NCBI GenBank assembly: GCA_015272515.1
Contig: JACYLN010000111.1
Span: forward strand, 62,001 to 126,000
Reading direction: 5' to 3'
Length of the DNA: 64,000 nucleotides
Source of the DNA: Leptolyngbyaceae cyanobacterium C42_A2020_001
GTDB lineage: Bacteria; Cyanobacteriota; Cyanobacteriia; Leptolyngbyales; Leptolyngbyaceae
The number at the start of each line of letters is the position of its first letter. Position 1 is the stretch's first letter. The position numbers and the translations under genes are program-made. Below are positions 56,190 through 64,000 of this stretch, piece after piece. Under the pieces are notes generated by a model, which saw only the letters and a program-made list of their open reading frames with translations, searched no databases and was not told where the DNA came from.

Positions 56190-56390
56190 ATGAATCGTTT
56201 ATTAGCCGAACCCAAAAACTTACTACCACTCTTTCCAATCAGTTTTAAGCGCGCTCTGATTCCGATTATTGAGCAACCCATGACTGAACGGCATACCTGC
56301 CTGTGTTGCTCCCGAATTTTGCTGCGACACATTAATTTAGAAGGAATCTACTGGCGCTGTAGCCATTGCTATCAAACCATGCCAGTCTAA
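56190..56390 (+). CDS. small zinc-ribbon protein
   Basis: A protein of 66 residues, ATG at 56190 with AGG about seven bases upstream. The C-terminal 35 residues are a zinc ribbon, CLCCSRILLRHINLEGIYWR then CSHCYQTMPV, with four cysteines in two CxxC pairs; the ending CxxCYQxMPV is found in small cyanobacterial proteins and I recognise it as a family without known function. The N-terminal half is less conserved. It stands alone with no clear partner. Confidence 0.65.
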   Translation: MNRLLAEPKNLLPLFPISFKRALIPIIEQPMTERHTCLCCSRILLRHINLEGIYWRCSHCYQTMPV

Positions 56391-56490
56391 ATTCCCTAGC
56401 AACAGTCCAGGCAGAGAGACGAGCTTTTAGAAACTGGGAGCAAAAGTGAGGTTGCATTAAGCAACGCAACCTGATCACGCTTCTAATCTG

Positions 56491-56949
56491 TCATCGGGCA
56501 ACTGTTACATCGTACACGAGGCGAAACGGCTGGAAATTTCCTGAAGTCTTCGGCGAACAGTTCAATTCCAGTTGGTATAACCCAACCTTTGGAAACGTTA
56601 CAGTTGCTCCAGGAATTCCCCGGTAGCGTTCTGCATTGATAGCACTTAAGACTGGCTGCACCAAAGGTTTGTCGCCAGCTTTTCGTGGTTGATTAAACAC
56701 GCTCATTCGACAACTTGCCTGATTTAACGGCAAAATTTGCCCTCCCCGTCGCGTCAGTGCTACCCATATGCGGGCACTTTCGCCAGCTTTGGGGTTGTGG
56801 TTGGGGTCAATGTGCCATACGCCTGCCACATCCCCTGCAACCTGCGTTTTATGAGCATAGGCAGGTGGCAGAAGGGAGAGAAGACAGAGGGCAGACGAGA
56901 GGAAGAGTCCAGGGGAGAGGGAAGGATGACGAAGAGGGCAATGGGTCAT
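56491..56949 (-). CDS. exported protein next to a DsbD-like transporter
   Basis: A 152-residue protein with a signal peptide: MTHCPLRHPSLSPGLFLSSA followed by a hydrophobic stretch and a cut site near PPAYA-HKTQ. The mature domain begins HKTQVAGDVAGVWHIDPNHN and contains ESARIWVALTRRGGQILPLN, two cysteines (one in QASCRMSVF, one in LNCSPKT), and GATVTFPKVGLYQLEL, which suggests an Ig-like beta sandwich of the copper-binding or FixH type; that is only an inference. ATG 56949 is used; the region upstream is a purine-rich repeat. It lies downstream of the DsbD-like gene on the same strand and is probably co-transcribed. Confidence 0.7.
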   Translation of the reverse strand: MTHCPLRHPSLSPGLFLSSALCLLSLLPPAYAHKTQVAGDVAGVWHIDPNHNPKAGESARIWVALTRRGGQILPLNQASCRMSVFNQPRKAGDKPLVQPVLSAINAERYRGIPGATVTFPKVGLYQLELNCSPKTSGNFQPFRLVYDVTVAR

Positions 56950-57050
56950 CGGGGATGGGCACGAGGCGGGGTTAGAGGAGCGGGAAGATACGTCCCTTCT
57001 GCCTTCCGGCTTCTGGCTTTTGCCCTCTATCTCCTGACTACTTACTCTTA
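56860..57050. repeat. purine-rich repeat with short pyrimidine arm
   Basis: A long purine-rich stretch (GAAGGGAGAGAAGACAGAGG and so on) is followed by a pyrimidine-rich one (CTTCTGCCTTCCGGCTTCTG). It forms the junction between the two minus-strand genes and encodes part of the signal peptide region of the upstream-extended frame. Confidence 0.5.
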
Positions 57051-58252
57051 AGTGGCGCGACATGGTACTTCTCAAGCGATAACAACGACCAAAACCAGGG
57101 GTACCGGATGAGCAGGGTAAGCAGCGCGATCGCACTCAGTATTCCCGTTGCCAACCAGTTCATCCATGACCATTCCAACGCCCCTAAAAACTCAGACCCC
57201 AGCAGAATTGTATGCAGGACTGCCAACAGAAAGGCTGGAATGCTGAGGAGATGGAGTAAACGCCAGCGATCGCCCAACCAGCGCTGCATTCTGTCAAAAC
57301 TAGTAATGGTTAGAGGCACCAGCAAGGCTAAAGCACCCATGCCTGCCCACGTCCCAATCTGCATGGATGGCACCAAAAACGGCAACGCCTGAATATCCCA
57401 GCCCATCGTTATCAAATGGGCTACATGCGCTACTGCCAGCCCAAATCCGCTGACCCCAAATACTCGGCGGCAAGGCAACAAAAACGATAGCAGGCGATTG
57501 AGAGGACGGGCAACCAGCGCCAAAAGTAAACAAACCAGCGCTGCATAACCAGTGTAGTCCTCCATAGTGCCCGATCGCAGGAGCGTCAGAACTCCAATCA
57601 GCAGCGTGATCCACCCGCCCAACCGAAACAGTTGGTTGCGTCGCTCGGCACTCACCATCGCCCCGCCAACCCCCACCAGAAGCATCATCGGCAGCGTTCC
57701 GATGCCAAATGCCAGCATGGTTAAGCCACCCTGCACAACGCTAGCAGTTTCAGCCGCTTTAATCTGAGCCGTATATAAAAAACCGCAGGGAATCAGCCCC
57801 CATACCAACCCTAACAAGGCAGGAGTCCACCAATAGTGCTGCAATGAGAGAGATACCATGCCGCTGCTGAGGCGGTTGTGCCATTTGCCTTCTACCAATG
57901 GATGGAAAATTGGAATGCGGGGCAGCAACTTGGGCGCAATTTGAATCAAACCCATCCAGATTAAAAGTAAACCCAGGACGATCGCCATTCCTTGCCGCAG
58001 GGCGCTACCAATGCCTGCCAATTGCCCCCCCGCAATCACCACAGACCCAATTGCACCCACTCCCGCCCCCACTAACGCATAGCTAGCAATGCGTCCTGCA
58101 TTCAGCAGCAAATGAAACCAGAACGGATGCGATCGCGGAGCCGATTTCTGCTCAGATAGGGAGAAGGCGATCGCGATCGGACCGCACATTCCGGCACAAT
58201 GACCAAAACTTCCCAAAAACCCCAGGCTTGCAATTAGCAGTAAATCAAGCAT
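57038..58252 (-). CDS. DsbD_2/TauE-like and ferric-reductase-like membrane protein fusion
   Basis: A 404-residue membrane protein with about 11 helices. The N-terminal half is a DsbD_2-type domain (the sulfite exporter TauE/SafE-annotated group): LGFLGSFGHCAGMCGPIAIA has the GHC...CGP motif, later LGLVWGLIPCGFLYT. The C-terminal half resembles a ferric reductase-like or YedZ-type transmembrane domain with helix histidines (VAHVAHLITMG, LLHLLSIPAFLLAVLHT). It may move electrons or metal, for instance in cytochrome or copper handling. The downstream exported gene follows closely. ATG 58252 is clear. Confidence 0.85.
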   Translation of the reverse strand: MLDLLLIASLGFLGSFGHCAGMCGPIAIAFSLSEQKSAPRSHPFWFHLLLNAGRIASYALVGAGVGAIGSVVIAGGQLAGIGSALRQGMAIVLGLLLIWMGLIQIAPKLLPRIPIFHPLVEGKWHNRLSSGMVSLSLQHYWWTPALLGLVWGLIPCGFLYTAQIKAAETASVVQGGLTMLAFGIGTLPMMLLVGVGGAMVSAERRNQLFRLGGWITLLIGVLTLLRSGTMEDYTGYAALVCLLLALVARPLNRLLSFLLPCRRVFGVSGFGLAVAHVAHLITMGWDIQALPFLVPSMQIGTWAGMGALALLVPLTITSFDRMQRWLGDRWRLLHLLSIPAFLLAVLHTILLGSEFLGALEWSWMNWLATGILSAIALLTLLIRYPWFWSLLSLEKYHVAPLKSK

Positions 58253-58382
58253 CCGAATTGGTTAAGCGGTACACCAAATGACCTCAGATCAAGCTAGCGT
58301 ACAACGGCTCAGTCTTTCAAAAGACAGGCTGTAAAAGTTGGTGCTCTTTCACTTCCCGCCTACAATGACACGGAATTCTTCA

Positions 58383-58709
58383 ATGAGCCAACTCCTTATG
58401 GCAACCAAGCTAATTCGACTGGAAGATAACACCCTGGTTGAGGTAGAAGTCACTGCTGACCAGGTTCAACCTATTTCTGGCGGGTTTGCCGATCGCGTCA
58501 ATGCCACCTTCGACAAAATTCGCCCGATTTTGATTAATACCTGTCGCCCGATCGCCAGCACCTGGGCAGAACTCAACCAGGACATGAATATTGAATCAGC
58601 CGAAGTTGAAATCGGGTTCAGCTTTGAGGCAGAAGGTAATCTCTATGTAACCAAATCCAAAGCGGGAGCCAACTTGACGGTTAAACTGGTGTTAAAGCCC
58701 AAAACGTAG
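58383..58709 (+). CDS. Trypco1 (CU044_2847)-type small protein of a conflict operon
   Basis: A protein of 108 residues starting at ATG 58383 (MSQLLMATKLIRL; ATG 58398 is an alternative). It has the trypsin-co-occurring domain 1 pattern: ATKLIRLEDNTLVEVEV, then GGFADRVNATFDKIRPILIN and VEIGFSFEAEGNLYVTKSKA with GANLTVKLVL at the end. It is small and soluble, and is found beside trypsin-like proteases in bacterial conflict systems. It is the first gene of the operon and is followed after 20 bp by the protease gene. Function in the system is not known; it may control the protease. Confidence 0.8.
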   Translation: MSQLLMATKLIRLEDNTLVEVEVTADQVQPISGGFADRVNATFDKIRPILINTCRPIASTWAELNQDMNIESAEVEIGFSFEAEGNLYVTKSKAGANLTVKLVLKPKT

Positions 58710-58729
58710 AGAAAAGTCCTCCCCCAACT

Positions 58730-60076
58730 TTGCAAGACTCCGTTGTACTGATTACCAGTAGCGATCGCGACAACAATCGATTCGGCACAGGCTTTGTTTT
58801 AAGGCAGGCTGGTGGCGTTGCCTACATTTTGACCTGTCTCCATGTTGTGAAAGATGTGGGCGGCGTAGAACAGGCTTTAGTGGATGGCATCCCGGCGGTG
58901 ATGGCTGCCTCTGGAGAAGCCAAAGGGTTAGATCTGGCAGTGCTGAGAGTTGAAGGACTATGGCACAAACCCGCCCTCCCCTGGAATATTAGTGGCGAAA
59001 AAGGCAGATCTTTTGCAACGGCTGGGTTTCAGCTTTTCGGTAAAGATCATTTGATCCGCTCTTTACGTGGAACATTGGGAGATCAAGGCGGCTTACAAGC
59101 GGGAGCAGACCGGATCCCAGTGTGGGATTTGCGGATTACTGACGATTACACTCTGCAACCTGGCTATAGCGGCTCCCCCTTGCAAGATGAACTCACTGGA
59201 AATGTGATTGGGATTGTTAGCCATCGTCAAGGGGAAGGCAGAAGTGGCTTGGCGATTTCCATCGCAGCTTTAGAAAAGGTCTGGAAATTTGTTGATAGTC
59301 GCCAGCTTTACGAAGACCTGATGACGTTGGGATTTGAGAAACAAACGCGATCGTTCCGTCGCTTCATTCAGGCATCCAAAGTAGGCGCATTCCTCGTCCA
59401 CGGTCCTTCTTATGAATACGGGCAGCGCTGGCTCGTCAATCGGTTGGTGCAAAAGTTCATCACCTACTGCCTGACAGCGGGCAAAGTAGTTCAAGTGAAG
59501 TTGTATCGAGCAAGCCGAAGTAGTGATGTGAATGCCGTGTGGCGCGAGCTGAGTAAGAAGGTGGGATGTCAGCCCGACCCAGCGCTAATTGTCGATCGCG
59601 TCTGGCGCTGGTGGAAAACCCAACACGTATTGCTGGTGTTTGAGGATGTGAACTGGTTATCTCCTGAGATGCTACGTGAATTAATTCAGCACTTCTGGCT
59701 CCCCCTCGCCCGACAAGCCAAAACCCTGCAAACTCCGGATGTAAAATTCATGCTGCTGTTGTTTTTAGTGGATTACGAAGATTCCACAGAAATGATCAGC
59801 GATGTGCAGTTTGCGGAAGAGTTGGATGCAGCGTGGGAACCAACCATTCCAGTGCGATCGCCGCGCATTACTGAGTTCTCAGACGATGATTTAATTCGCT
59901 GGATTGACGAACGATTTGACCGTCTCCCGATGGAGCTGACCCAGGATGTGGATCGAACCGTGAAAGTAATTTTAGACAACACCGACAATGGCGTGCCAGA
60001 ACCCACCCTGCGAGACATTTGGAAACGCTGCGGCTGTGATTGGGACGAGGAGCTAGAGCCATGTTTGAAACTGTAA
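58730..60076 (+). CDS. trypsin-like serine protease fused to a degenerate STAND-like region
   Basis: A 448-residue soluble protein. Residues 1-190 are a trypsin-like protease with the triad H38 (ILTCLHVVKD), D68 (GLDLAVLRV) and S147 (QPGYSGSPLQ). Residues about 200-448 resemble a P-loop NTPase-like sensor of the STAND class without intact Walker A: FLVHGPSYEYGQRWLVNRLV, followed by a Walker-B-like LLVFEDVNWLSPEML and a region with winged-helix character. The start is TTG 58730, as the frame holds no ATG or GTG; coupling to the Trypco1 gene 20 bp upstream may help. It overlaps moxR by 16 bases. It is probably activated by an infection signal. Confidence 0.85.
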   Translation: MQDSVVLITSSDRDNNRFGTGFVLRQAGGVAYILTCLHVVKDVGGVEQALVDGIPAVMAASGEAKGLDLAVLRVEGLWHKPALPWNISGEKGRSFATAGFQLFGKDHLIRSLRGTLGDQGGLQAGADRIPVWDLRITDDYTLQPGYSGSPLQDELTGNVIGIVSHRQGEGRSGLAISIAALEKVWKFVDSRQLYEDLMTLGFEKQTRSFRRFIQASKVGAFLVHGPSYEYGQRWLVNRLVQKFITYCLTAGKVVQVKLYRASRSSDVNAVWRELSKKVGCQPDPALIVDRVWRWWKTQHVLLVFEDVNWLSPEMLRELIQHFWLPLARQAKTLQTPDVKFMLLLFLVDYEDSTEMISDVQFAEELDAAWEPTIPVRSPRITEFSDDDLIRWIDERFDRLPMELTQDVDRTVKVILDNTDNGVPEPTLRDIWKRCGCDWDEELEPCLKL

Positions 60077-60981
60077 CGGAGAAATTGCCCGTGTACACAG
60101 GCACCAAGCAGCCCGATCCGGATGAACGCGATGCAAACGGGCGATCGCGTCTGCCCTATTTGCCCAATCCTGAACTGGTGGAAGCAGTGAATCTGGCAAT
60201 CTACCTGGAACGTCCGCTGTTGCTGAAGGGGGAACCGGGCTGCGGCAAAACGCAACTTGCACCTGCGGTTGCCTATGAGTTGGGATTACCCCTGGAAGCC
60301 TGGTATGTGAAATCCACCAGTCGTGCCCGTGATGGGCTGTATACCTACGACGCGGTGGGGCGCTTACGGGATGCCCAGCTTGCAGCGTCGGGTCGGCTCT
60401 CGGCAGAGCAACTGCTTGCTTCCGAAAATCCTGCCAGTTACATCCGTTGGGGACCGTTGGGGCGGGCATTTTTGCGAGAAAGGCGCACGATTGTTCTGAT
60501 TGACGAAATTGACAAAGCCGATATTGATTTTCCCAACGATCTGCTGTTGGAACTGGATGAACGCCGTTTTGTGGTGGAAGAAACTGGGCAGGAAGTGCAG
60601 GCGATCGCGCCGCCTATCGTCTTTATCACCAGCAATGACGAAAAAGACTTACCCGATGCCTTCCTGCGGCGCTGTTTGTTTCACTATGTAGAATTTCCCA
60701 AACGCGATCGCCTGATCGAAATCATCCATGCCCTGTTTCCTGCCACACCCGCCGCGATCGTCGATCAAGCCATTACTCGCTTTGAAGCATTGCGCGAAGA
60801 AATGCGAAAAGATAAAGGCGAAGCAGGAAAAAAAGTCAGCACTAGCGAACTCATCGACTGGGTGAGGGTACTCCGCCGCTACCCCGAAGACGAAGCCCTC
60901 GCCAAACTGAATAGCAAGCTGCCCTATCCCGGTGTGTTGCTCAAGAGTTGGGAAGACCACATCCGCTATTTGAAAAAATAA
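60061..60981 (+). CDS. MoxR-family AAA+ ATPase
   Basis: A 306-residue AAA+ ATPase of the MoxR group. Walker A GEPGCGKTQ (residues 57-64), Walker B TIVLIDEIDKADID, sensor-1 FITSNDEKDLPDAFLRR, and a C-terminal lid domain with VSTSELIDWVRVLRRYPEDE. The start is ATG 60061 (MFETVTEKLPVYTG), with GAGGAG about ten bases upstream inside the protease gene. MoxR ATPases act with vWA proteins as chaperones that insert metal or remodel complexes. Its vWA partner follows after 11 bp. Overlap with the protease gene shows co-translation. Confidence 0.93.
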   Translation: MFETVTEKLPVYTGTKQPDPDERDANGRSRLPYLPNPELVEAVNLAIYLERPLLLKGEPGCGKTQLAPAVAYELGLPLEAWYVKSTSRARDGLYTYDAVGRLRDAQLAASGRLSAEQLLASENPASYIRWGPLGRAFLRERRTIVLIDEIDKADIDFPNDLLLELDERRFVVEETGQEVQAIAPPIVFITSNDEKDLPDAFLRRCLFHYVEFPKRDRLIEIIHALFPATPAAIVDQAITRFEALREEMRKDKGEAGKKVSTSELIDWVRVLRRYPEDEALAKLNSKLPYPGVLLKSWEDHIRYLKK

Positions 60982-60992
60982 ACGCCGCTCCC

Positions 60993-62492
60993 GTGAACCC
61001 TGATTTGCCACTACTGGACTTGTTTAATCGCCTGCGAGAGGCAGGGGTGCCGCTTGGTATCGCCGATTATCAGGCAGTTTTGCGATCGCTCCAGGGGGGC
61101 TTTGGCGTTGGCGATCGAGAAGCCCTCGCACGGCTGTGTAAAACCGTGTGGGTGCGATCGCCCGATGAACAACGCCTGTTTGACTTTTACTTTGATCAAC
61201 TCTTTGGAGAACCGCCGCAAACTCTACCCGACGAATCATCCCTGCCCCCAGCCCACTCCGCGCCATCTCCCTCCAACCCCAAAGTTCGCCGCCTCACCCA
61301 GAGACTCGCCCTTGCCGTGATCTCAGGCTTTCTCTGGTTGGGTCTTTCCGAGGCAATGCTGCCACCTCAAAGCCCTTACAAACTCTCCACCCTGCTTTCC
61401 AGGCTCTTTCAGCCACCGCCAGTCCCTCCCTCCCCTTCCCCCTCACCAACCCTCTCACCCTCACCCTTCCCTTCCCCCTTCCCTTCTGCTTCCCCCTCCC
61501 CCAGCCCCACGCCCGCGCCTGAAATCAGCCCGCCCTCCGAACAATATCCCTGGCTCAGATACGTCATCGTTGCGATCGGCGTGATTCCACCCATCTGGGT
61601 TGTCATCTTGGCGCTTCAACTGAATGCAGCTTTGAAACAGCAGCGGCATGAACGCTCCCATCAACCGGATCGCCCACCCCAAGCCCCACCCGCCCCGCTC
61701 ACGCCCCAAATATTAGCCGATTTGCAAGATGAAATTCAGGCAGCGCAAGCAGTCCGAGAAACCATCAGTCACGATGAAGAACCTGTCAGCAGTCGCTTTC
61801 TGCTCTCGTCCGATTACCTGCCCGTAACCCAGCGACAAATGAAACAATGCTGGCGACACCTGCGGCGCATGGTGCGACAGGGCATCCCGACGGAACTGGA
61901 TGTGGATGCGACTGTCTACCAGATCGGACGACAGGGAGTGTTGTTGAGTCCGGTGCTGCTGCCGCGCCGCGTCAACCGAACCGAACTCCTGCTCCTGATC
62001 GATCAGGATGGCTCCATGGTGCCATTTCACTCGCTCTCGGTTCGCTTAGTCGAAACCGCGATTCGAGGGGGACGGTTGGGTGGTGCCGGGGTGTATTACT
62101 TGCACAATGCGCCCAGTGAGCACTTGTATCACGACCCACTGCATCAAGAAGCCGAAGCGATTCAAGACGTGCTGGGGCGGTTACATCCAGATCGTACCGT
62201 CGTTCTGATTTTCAGCGATGCTGGAGCGGCACGGGGCAGCTATAGTTCAGAACGGCTTGAATTGACCAACGAGTTTCTAGAACGCTTGCGGCAATCCGCC
62301 CGACGAATGGTTTGGCTGAACCCCATGCCCCGATCGCGATGGGACAACACCACAGCCGCCGCGATCGCTCAGCGCATTCCCATGTTTGAGGCAACTCGTG
62401 AAGGCTTAGATAACGCGATCGATACACTGCGAGGGCGATTGAGCCATCCCGCCATGAGCGGGCAAGCGTCCAGGGAGCAGATTCGCCCATGA
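60993..62492 (+). CDS. membrane-anchored vWA domain protein
   Basis: A 499-residue protein. N-terminal 90 residues ([20 protein letters not shown], then [20 protein letters not shown]) are the CoxE/vWA helical part, followed by a membrane helix (about 100-120), a Pro/Ser-rich linker ([20 protein letters not shown]), a second membrane helix ([20 protein letters not shown]) and a vWA domain with [16 protein letters not shown]. The two helices put the linker outside the membrane. The GTG start at 60993 is chosen; an upstream TTG is inside moxR. Its stop overlaps the next start by four bases (ATGA). The vWA-MoxR pair is typical of ternary conflict systems. Confidence 0.88.
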   Translation: MNPDLPLLDLFNRLREAGVPLGIADYQAVLRSLQGGFGVGDREALARLCKTVWVRSPDEQRLFDFYFDQLFGEPPQTLPDESSLPPAHSAPSPSNPKVRRLTQRLALAVISGFLWLGLSEAMLPPQSPYKLSTLLSRLFQPPPVPPSPSPSPTLSPSPFPSPFPSASPSPSPTPAPEISPPSEQYPWLRYVIVAIGVIPPIWVVILALQLNAALKQQRHERSHQPDRPPQAPPAPLTPQILADLQDEIQAAQAVRETISHDEEPVSSRFLLSSDYLPVTQRQMKQCWRHLRRMVRQGIPTELDVDATVYQIGRQGVLLSPVLLPRRVNRTELLLLIDQDGSMVPFHSLSVRLVETAIRGGRLGGAGVYYLHNAPSEHLYHDPLHQEAEAIQDVLGRLHPDRTVVLIFSDAGAARGSYSSERLELTNEFLERLRQSARRMVWLNPMPRSRWDNTTAAAIAQRIPMFEATREGLDNAIDTLRGRLSHPAMSGQASREQIRP

Positions 62493-64000
62493 TGATTGCA
62501 TTACCCCAAGAGCGCCAAGCGTCATTCCGTCAACGGTTTGGCGATGGACACTTTTATCTGGCGTGTCATGCTGCCTTGCCGATCGCCCTCACGCCCGATT
62601 TGCTCTACTGCCTCTGGGCAAACTTTCAGCGCGACATGCAGGGAAACGTTCTCGATATTCCCTGGATTGCCGTATCGGATATTTTGTTGCATCTCTGTGA
62701 TGAGATTGGGCACGAACTGTATGAGATCGAACCAGAGATGCGGCATCAATTGCTGCAATCGTTGCAGAATGAGCCACGGCTGGGGCAAAAGCGGTTGCAT
62801 GAACTGTGTGATTTTCTCCTGGCTTACGTCAGCAATGATCTGGAGTATGGAGATATTGATGCTCGTGAACTAGCCGAGACTCAACGCTGGCAAGCGATCG
62901 CCTACCAAGATCCTGATGCCGCTGCCCGTGAAATTGCGGTGCGTCTGCAAAATCTCTCTTTTACAAACCACCCTGAATGGCTACGAATGGCTGTTTTGGT
63001 AGATGCGCTCAAAGCTCCGCTGGCAGACCATCAACCGCTGCTGCTCTACACCCGTGCAATGGCAGACTACATGCGCGGACGTTTATCGGCAGCGGCTAGC
63101 AAAATTCAGCAGGCAGTCAACGCTGCCAACGAAGTTCAGGTCACCGACGTTACGCTGCCCATCCCAGAGGCACTCCAAGCCACCCTGCCCCCTCCAGAAT
63201 CCCCCCCTCCAGTTAGCAAAAGAGCCGCACTCCTCAACTACCTGAAACAGCATCCCTGGCAAATCGGTGGAACCGCGATCGCCTCTTTCGCACTGCTCTT
63301 TGGCATCTTTTACCTCCTGCGTCCCACCCCAACGCCGCCTCCCACTGATCTCAGTTCAACCTCACCCACGCCTTCACCCACTTTATCTCCCACGCCTGCC
63401 CCTTCTGCTGAAACTCCTTCACCCAGCCCTTCAGCACTCGCCACACCCACTGCCACGCCCACCCCTCCCACTCCTCAACCCACCGCTACCGCGCCGCAAC
63501 CTACTCCCAATCCCACGACCACCCTCCCATCTGGAACGGGTACGGGTGCTCCAAGCGCTCAATCTCCCAACCCTGGTCAAACTCCTGCCCCTACTCCTGC
63601 CCCGACGACGACAACCACCCCAACCCCGCCAAGGGCAACTCCCAGCCCAACCCCCACCACTGCTGCGCCCAGTCCCAGAACGCCAGAGAGCGATCGCCGT
63701 GCTTTAGAATCTGTGCAGCGATCGCAGCAGGAACTTGCCGCTGAATTAGCCACAACGAGGGGAAGAACCGATGCCTTAGAAGCCCGTGTTGCAGAAGTGG
63801 AAGCCAATCCTTCCAGCGGTGCTCGGCAAGAAGTGAACGCGATTGGCACCGAGTTGACTTCGGTAAAACAACAAATACCCAGTATGGAGCGATCGCTAGA
63901 GTCTTTACTGCAATCAATCCAAACGCTACAAAACACTCCCTCGACCGTTTATACCTCCAACGACGTGAATACATTACAACGCCTGAACGAGGAGTTTGCC
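62489..64000 (+). CDS. membrane protein with conflict-system N-domain, Pro/Thr stalk and coiled coil (partial)
   Basis: The frame runs from ATG 62489 to the window end without a stop (504 codons), so the C-terminus is missing. N-terminal 160 residues ([60 protein letters not shown]) match a domain that I have seen at the start of cyanobacterial proteins near vWA-MoxR and NACHT genes; the name of the family is unknown to me. A membrane helix ([20 protein letters not shown]) follows, then some 130 residues rich in Pro, Thr and Ser ([17 protein letters not shown]), then a coiled coil with [15 protein letters not shown]. It is coupled to the vWA gene. The effector part is likely beyond the window. 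Confidence 0.85.
   Translation, partial: MMIALPQERQASFRQRFGDGHFYLACHAALPIALTPDLLYCLWANFQRDMQGNVLDIPWIAVSDILLHLCDEIGHELYEIEPEMRHQLLQSLQNEPRLGQKRLHELCDFLLAYVSNDLEYGDIDARELAETQRWQAIAYQDPDAAAREIAVRLQNLSFTNHPEWLRMAVLVDALKAPLADHQPLLLYTRAMADYMRGRLSAAASKIQQAVNAANEVQVTDVTLPIPEALQATLPPPESPPPVSKRAALLNYLKQHPWQIGGTAIASFALLFGIFYLLRPTPTPPPTDLSSTSPTPSPTLSPTPAPSAETPSPSPSALATPTATPTPPTPQPTATAPQPTPNPTTTLPSGTGTGAPSAQSPNPGQTPAPTPAPTTTTTPTPPRATPSPTPTTAAPSPRTPESDRRALESVQRSQQELAAELATTRGRTDALEARVAEVEANPSSGARQEVNAIGTELTSVKQQIPSMERSLESLLQSIQTLQNTPSTVYTSNDVNTLQRLNEEFA

Noticed and set aside
63267-63707. Pro/Leu-rich 146-codon frame
   Set aside because: Shifted reading of the Pro/Thr stalk of the membrane protein that spans 62489-64000.

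Overview
The window is from a cyanobacterium, most likely a filamentous (Oscillatoriales/Leptolyngbya-type) one. The evidence is a light-dependent protochlorophyllide reductase, cyanobacterial-type ClpR subunits beside ClpP, a cyanobacterial SecA, a single-RRM protein next to ribosomal protein S21, and a very high density of the GCGATCGC (HIP1) octamer. I cannot name the species. No rRNA, CRISPR array, intact transposase or prophage was seen; there is one tRNA, tRNA-Arg(UCU).

Layout. 1-9.7 kb: an acidic PRC-barrel protein cut by the window edge, a short DUF2382 protein, KDPG aldolase, an L,D-transpeptidase, tRNA-Arg, several cyanobacterial proteins of unknown role and lgt. 9.8-19.7 kb: cobM with an orphan gas-vesicle gvpF/L-type gene, an anti-sigma-like ATPase, a J-domain protein, a clpP gene with two catalytically dead Clp paralogues, a vWA protein, two adjacent broken genes, an SPFH protein and folP. 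19.8-29.0 kb: a signalling cluster of a hybrid kinase, a single receiver, an ammonium-transporter/histidine-kinase fusion and a receiver-adenylate cyclase. 29.0-37.9 kb: tpiA, a NIL-ferredoxin, a GNAT enzyme, a diheme cytochrome c, secA, a secreted protein and an M16-like protein without its zinc motif.

38.0-47.6 kb is a tightly packed seven-gene operon of unknown purpose. It holds a TrkA-N channel-like protein without a canonical filter, a PstS-like binding protein, a one-helix membrane protein, an AsnB-like ligase without the glutaminase cysteine, a PLP-decarboxylase-fold protein without the PLP lysine, and two paralogous zinc-ribbon membrane proteins. 47.7-58.3 kb holds pyrB, an M23 peptidase, por, small-protein and RNA-rich intergenic stretches, pentapeptide proteins, rpsU/rbp, an IF-3 paralogue with a probable ATT start, an orphan groES, and a DsbD-like/ferric-reductase-like fusion with a secreted partner. 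58.4-64.0 kb (open at the window end) is a conflict/defence-type operon: Trypco1-like protein, trypsin-like protease with a degenerate STAND-like region, MoxR AAA+ ATPase, membrane vWA protein, and a membrane protein with a Pro/Thr stalk and coiled coil.

Two repeat families run through the window. One is an imperfect palindrome with a purine-rich arm followed by a pyrimidine-rich arm. The other is a core of about 75 bp that occurs four times, each time inside a conserved enzyme gene and read in the same frame (two histidine kinases, a decarboxylase homologue and aspartate carbamoyltransferase), so it adds a related peptide to otherwise conserved proteins.
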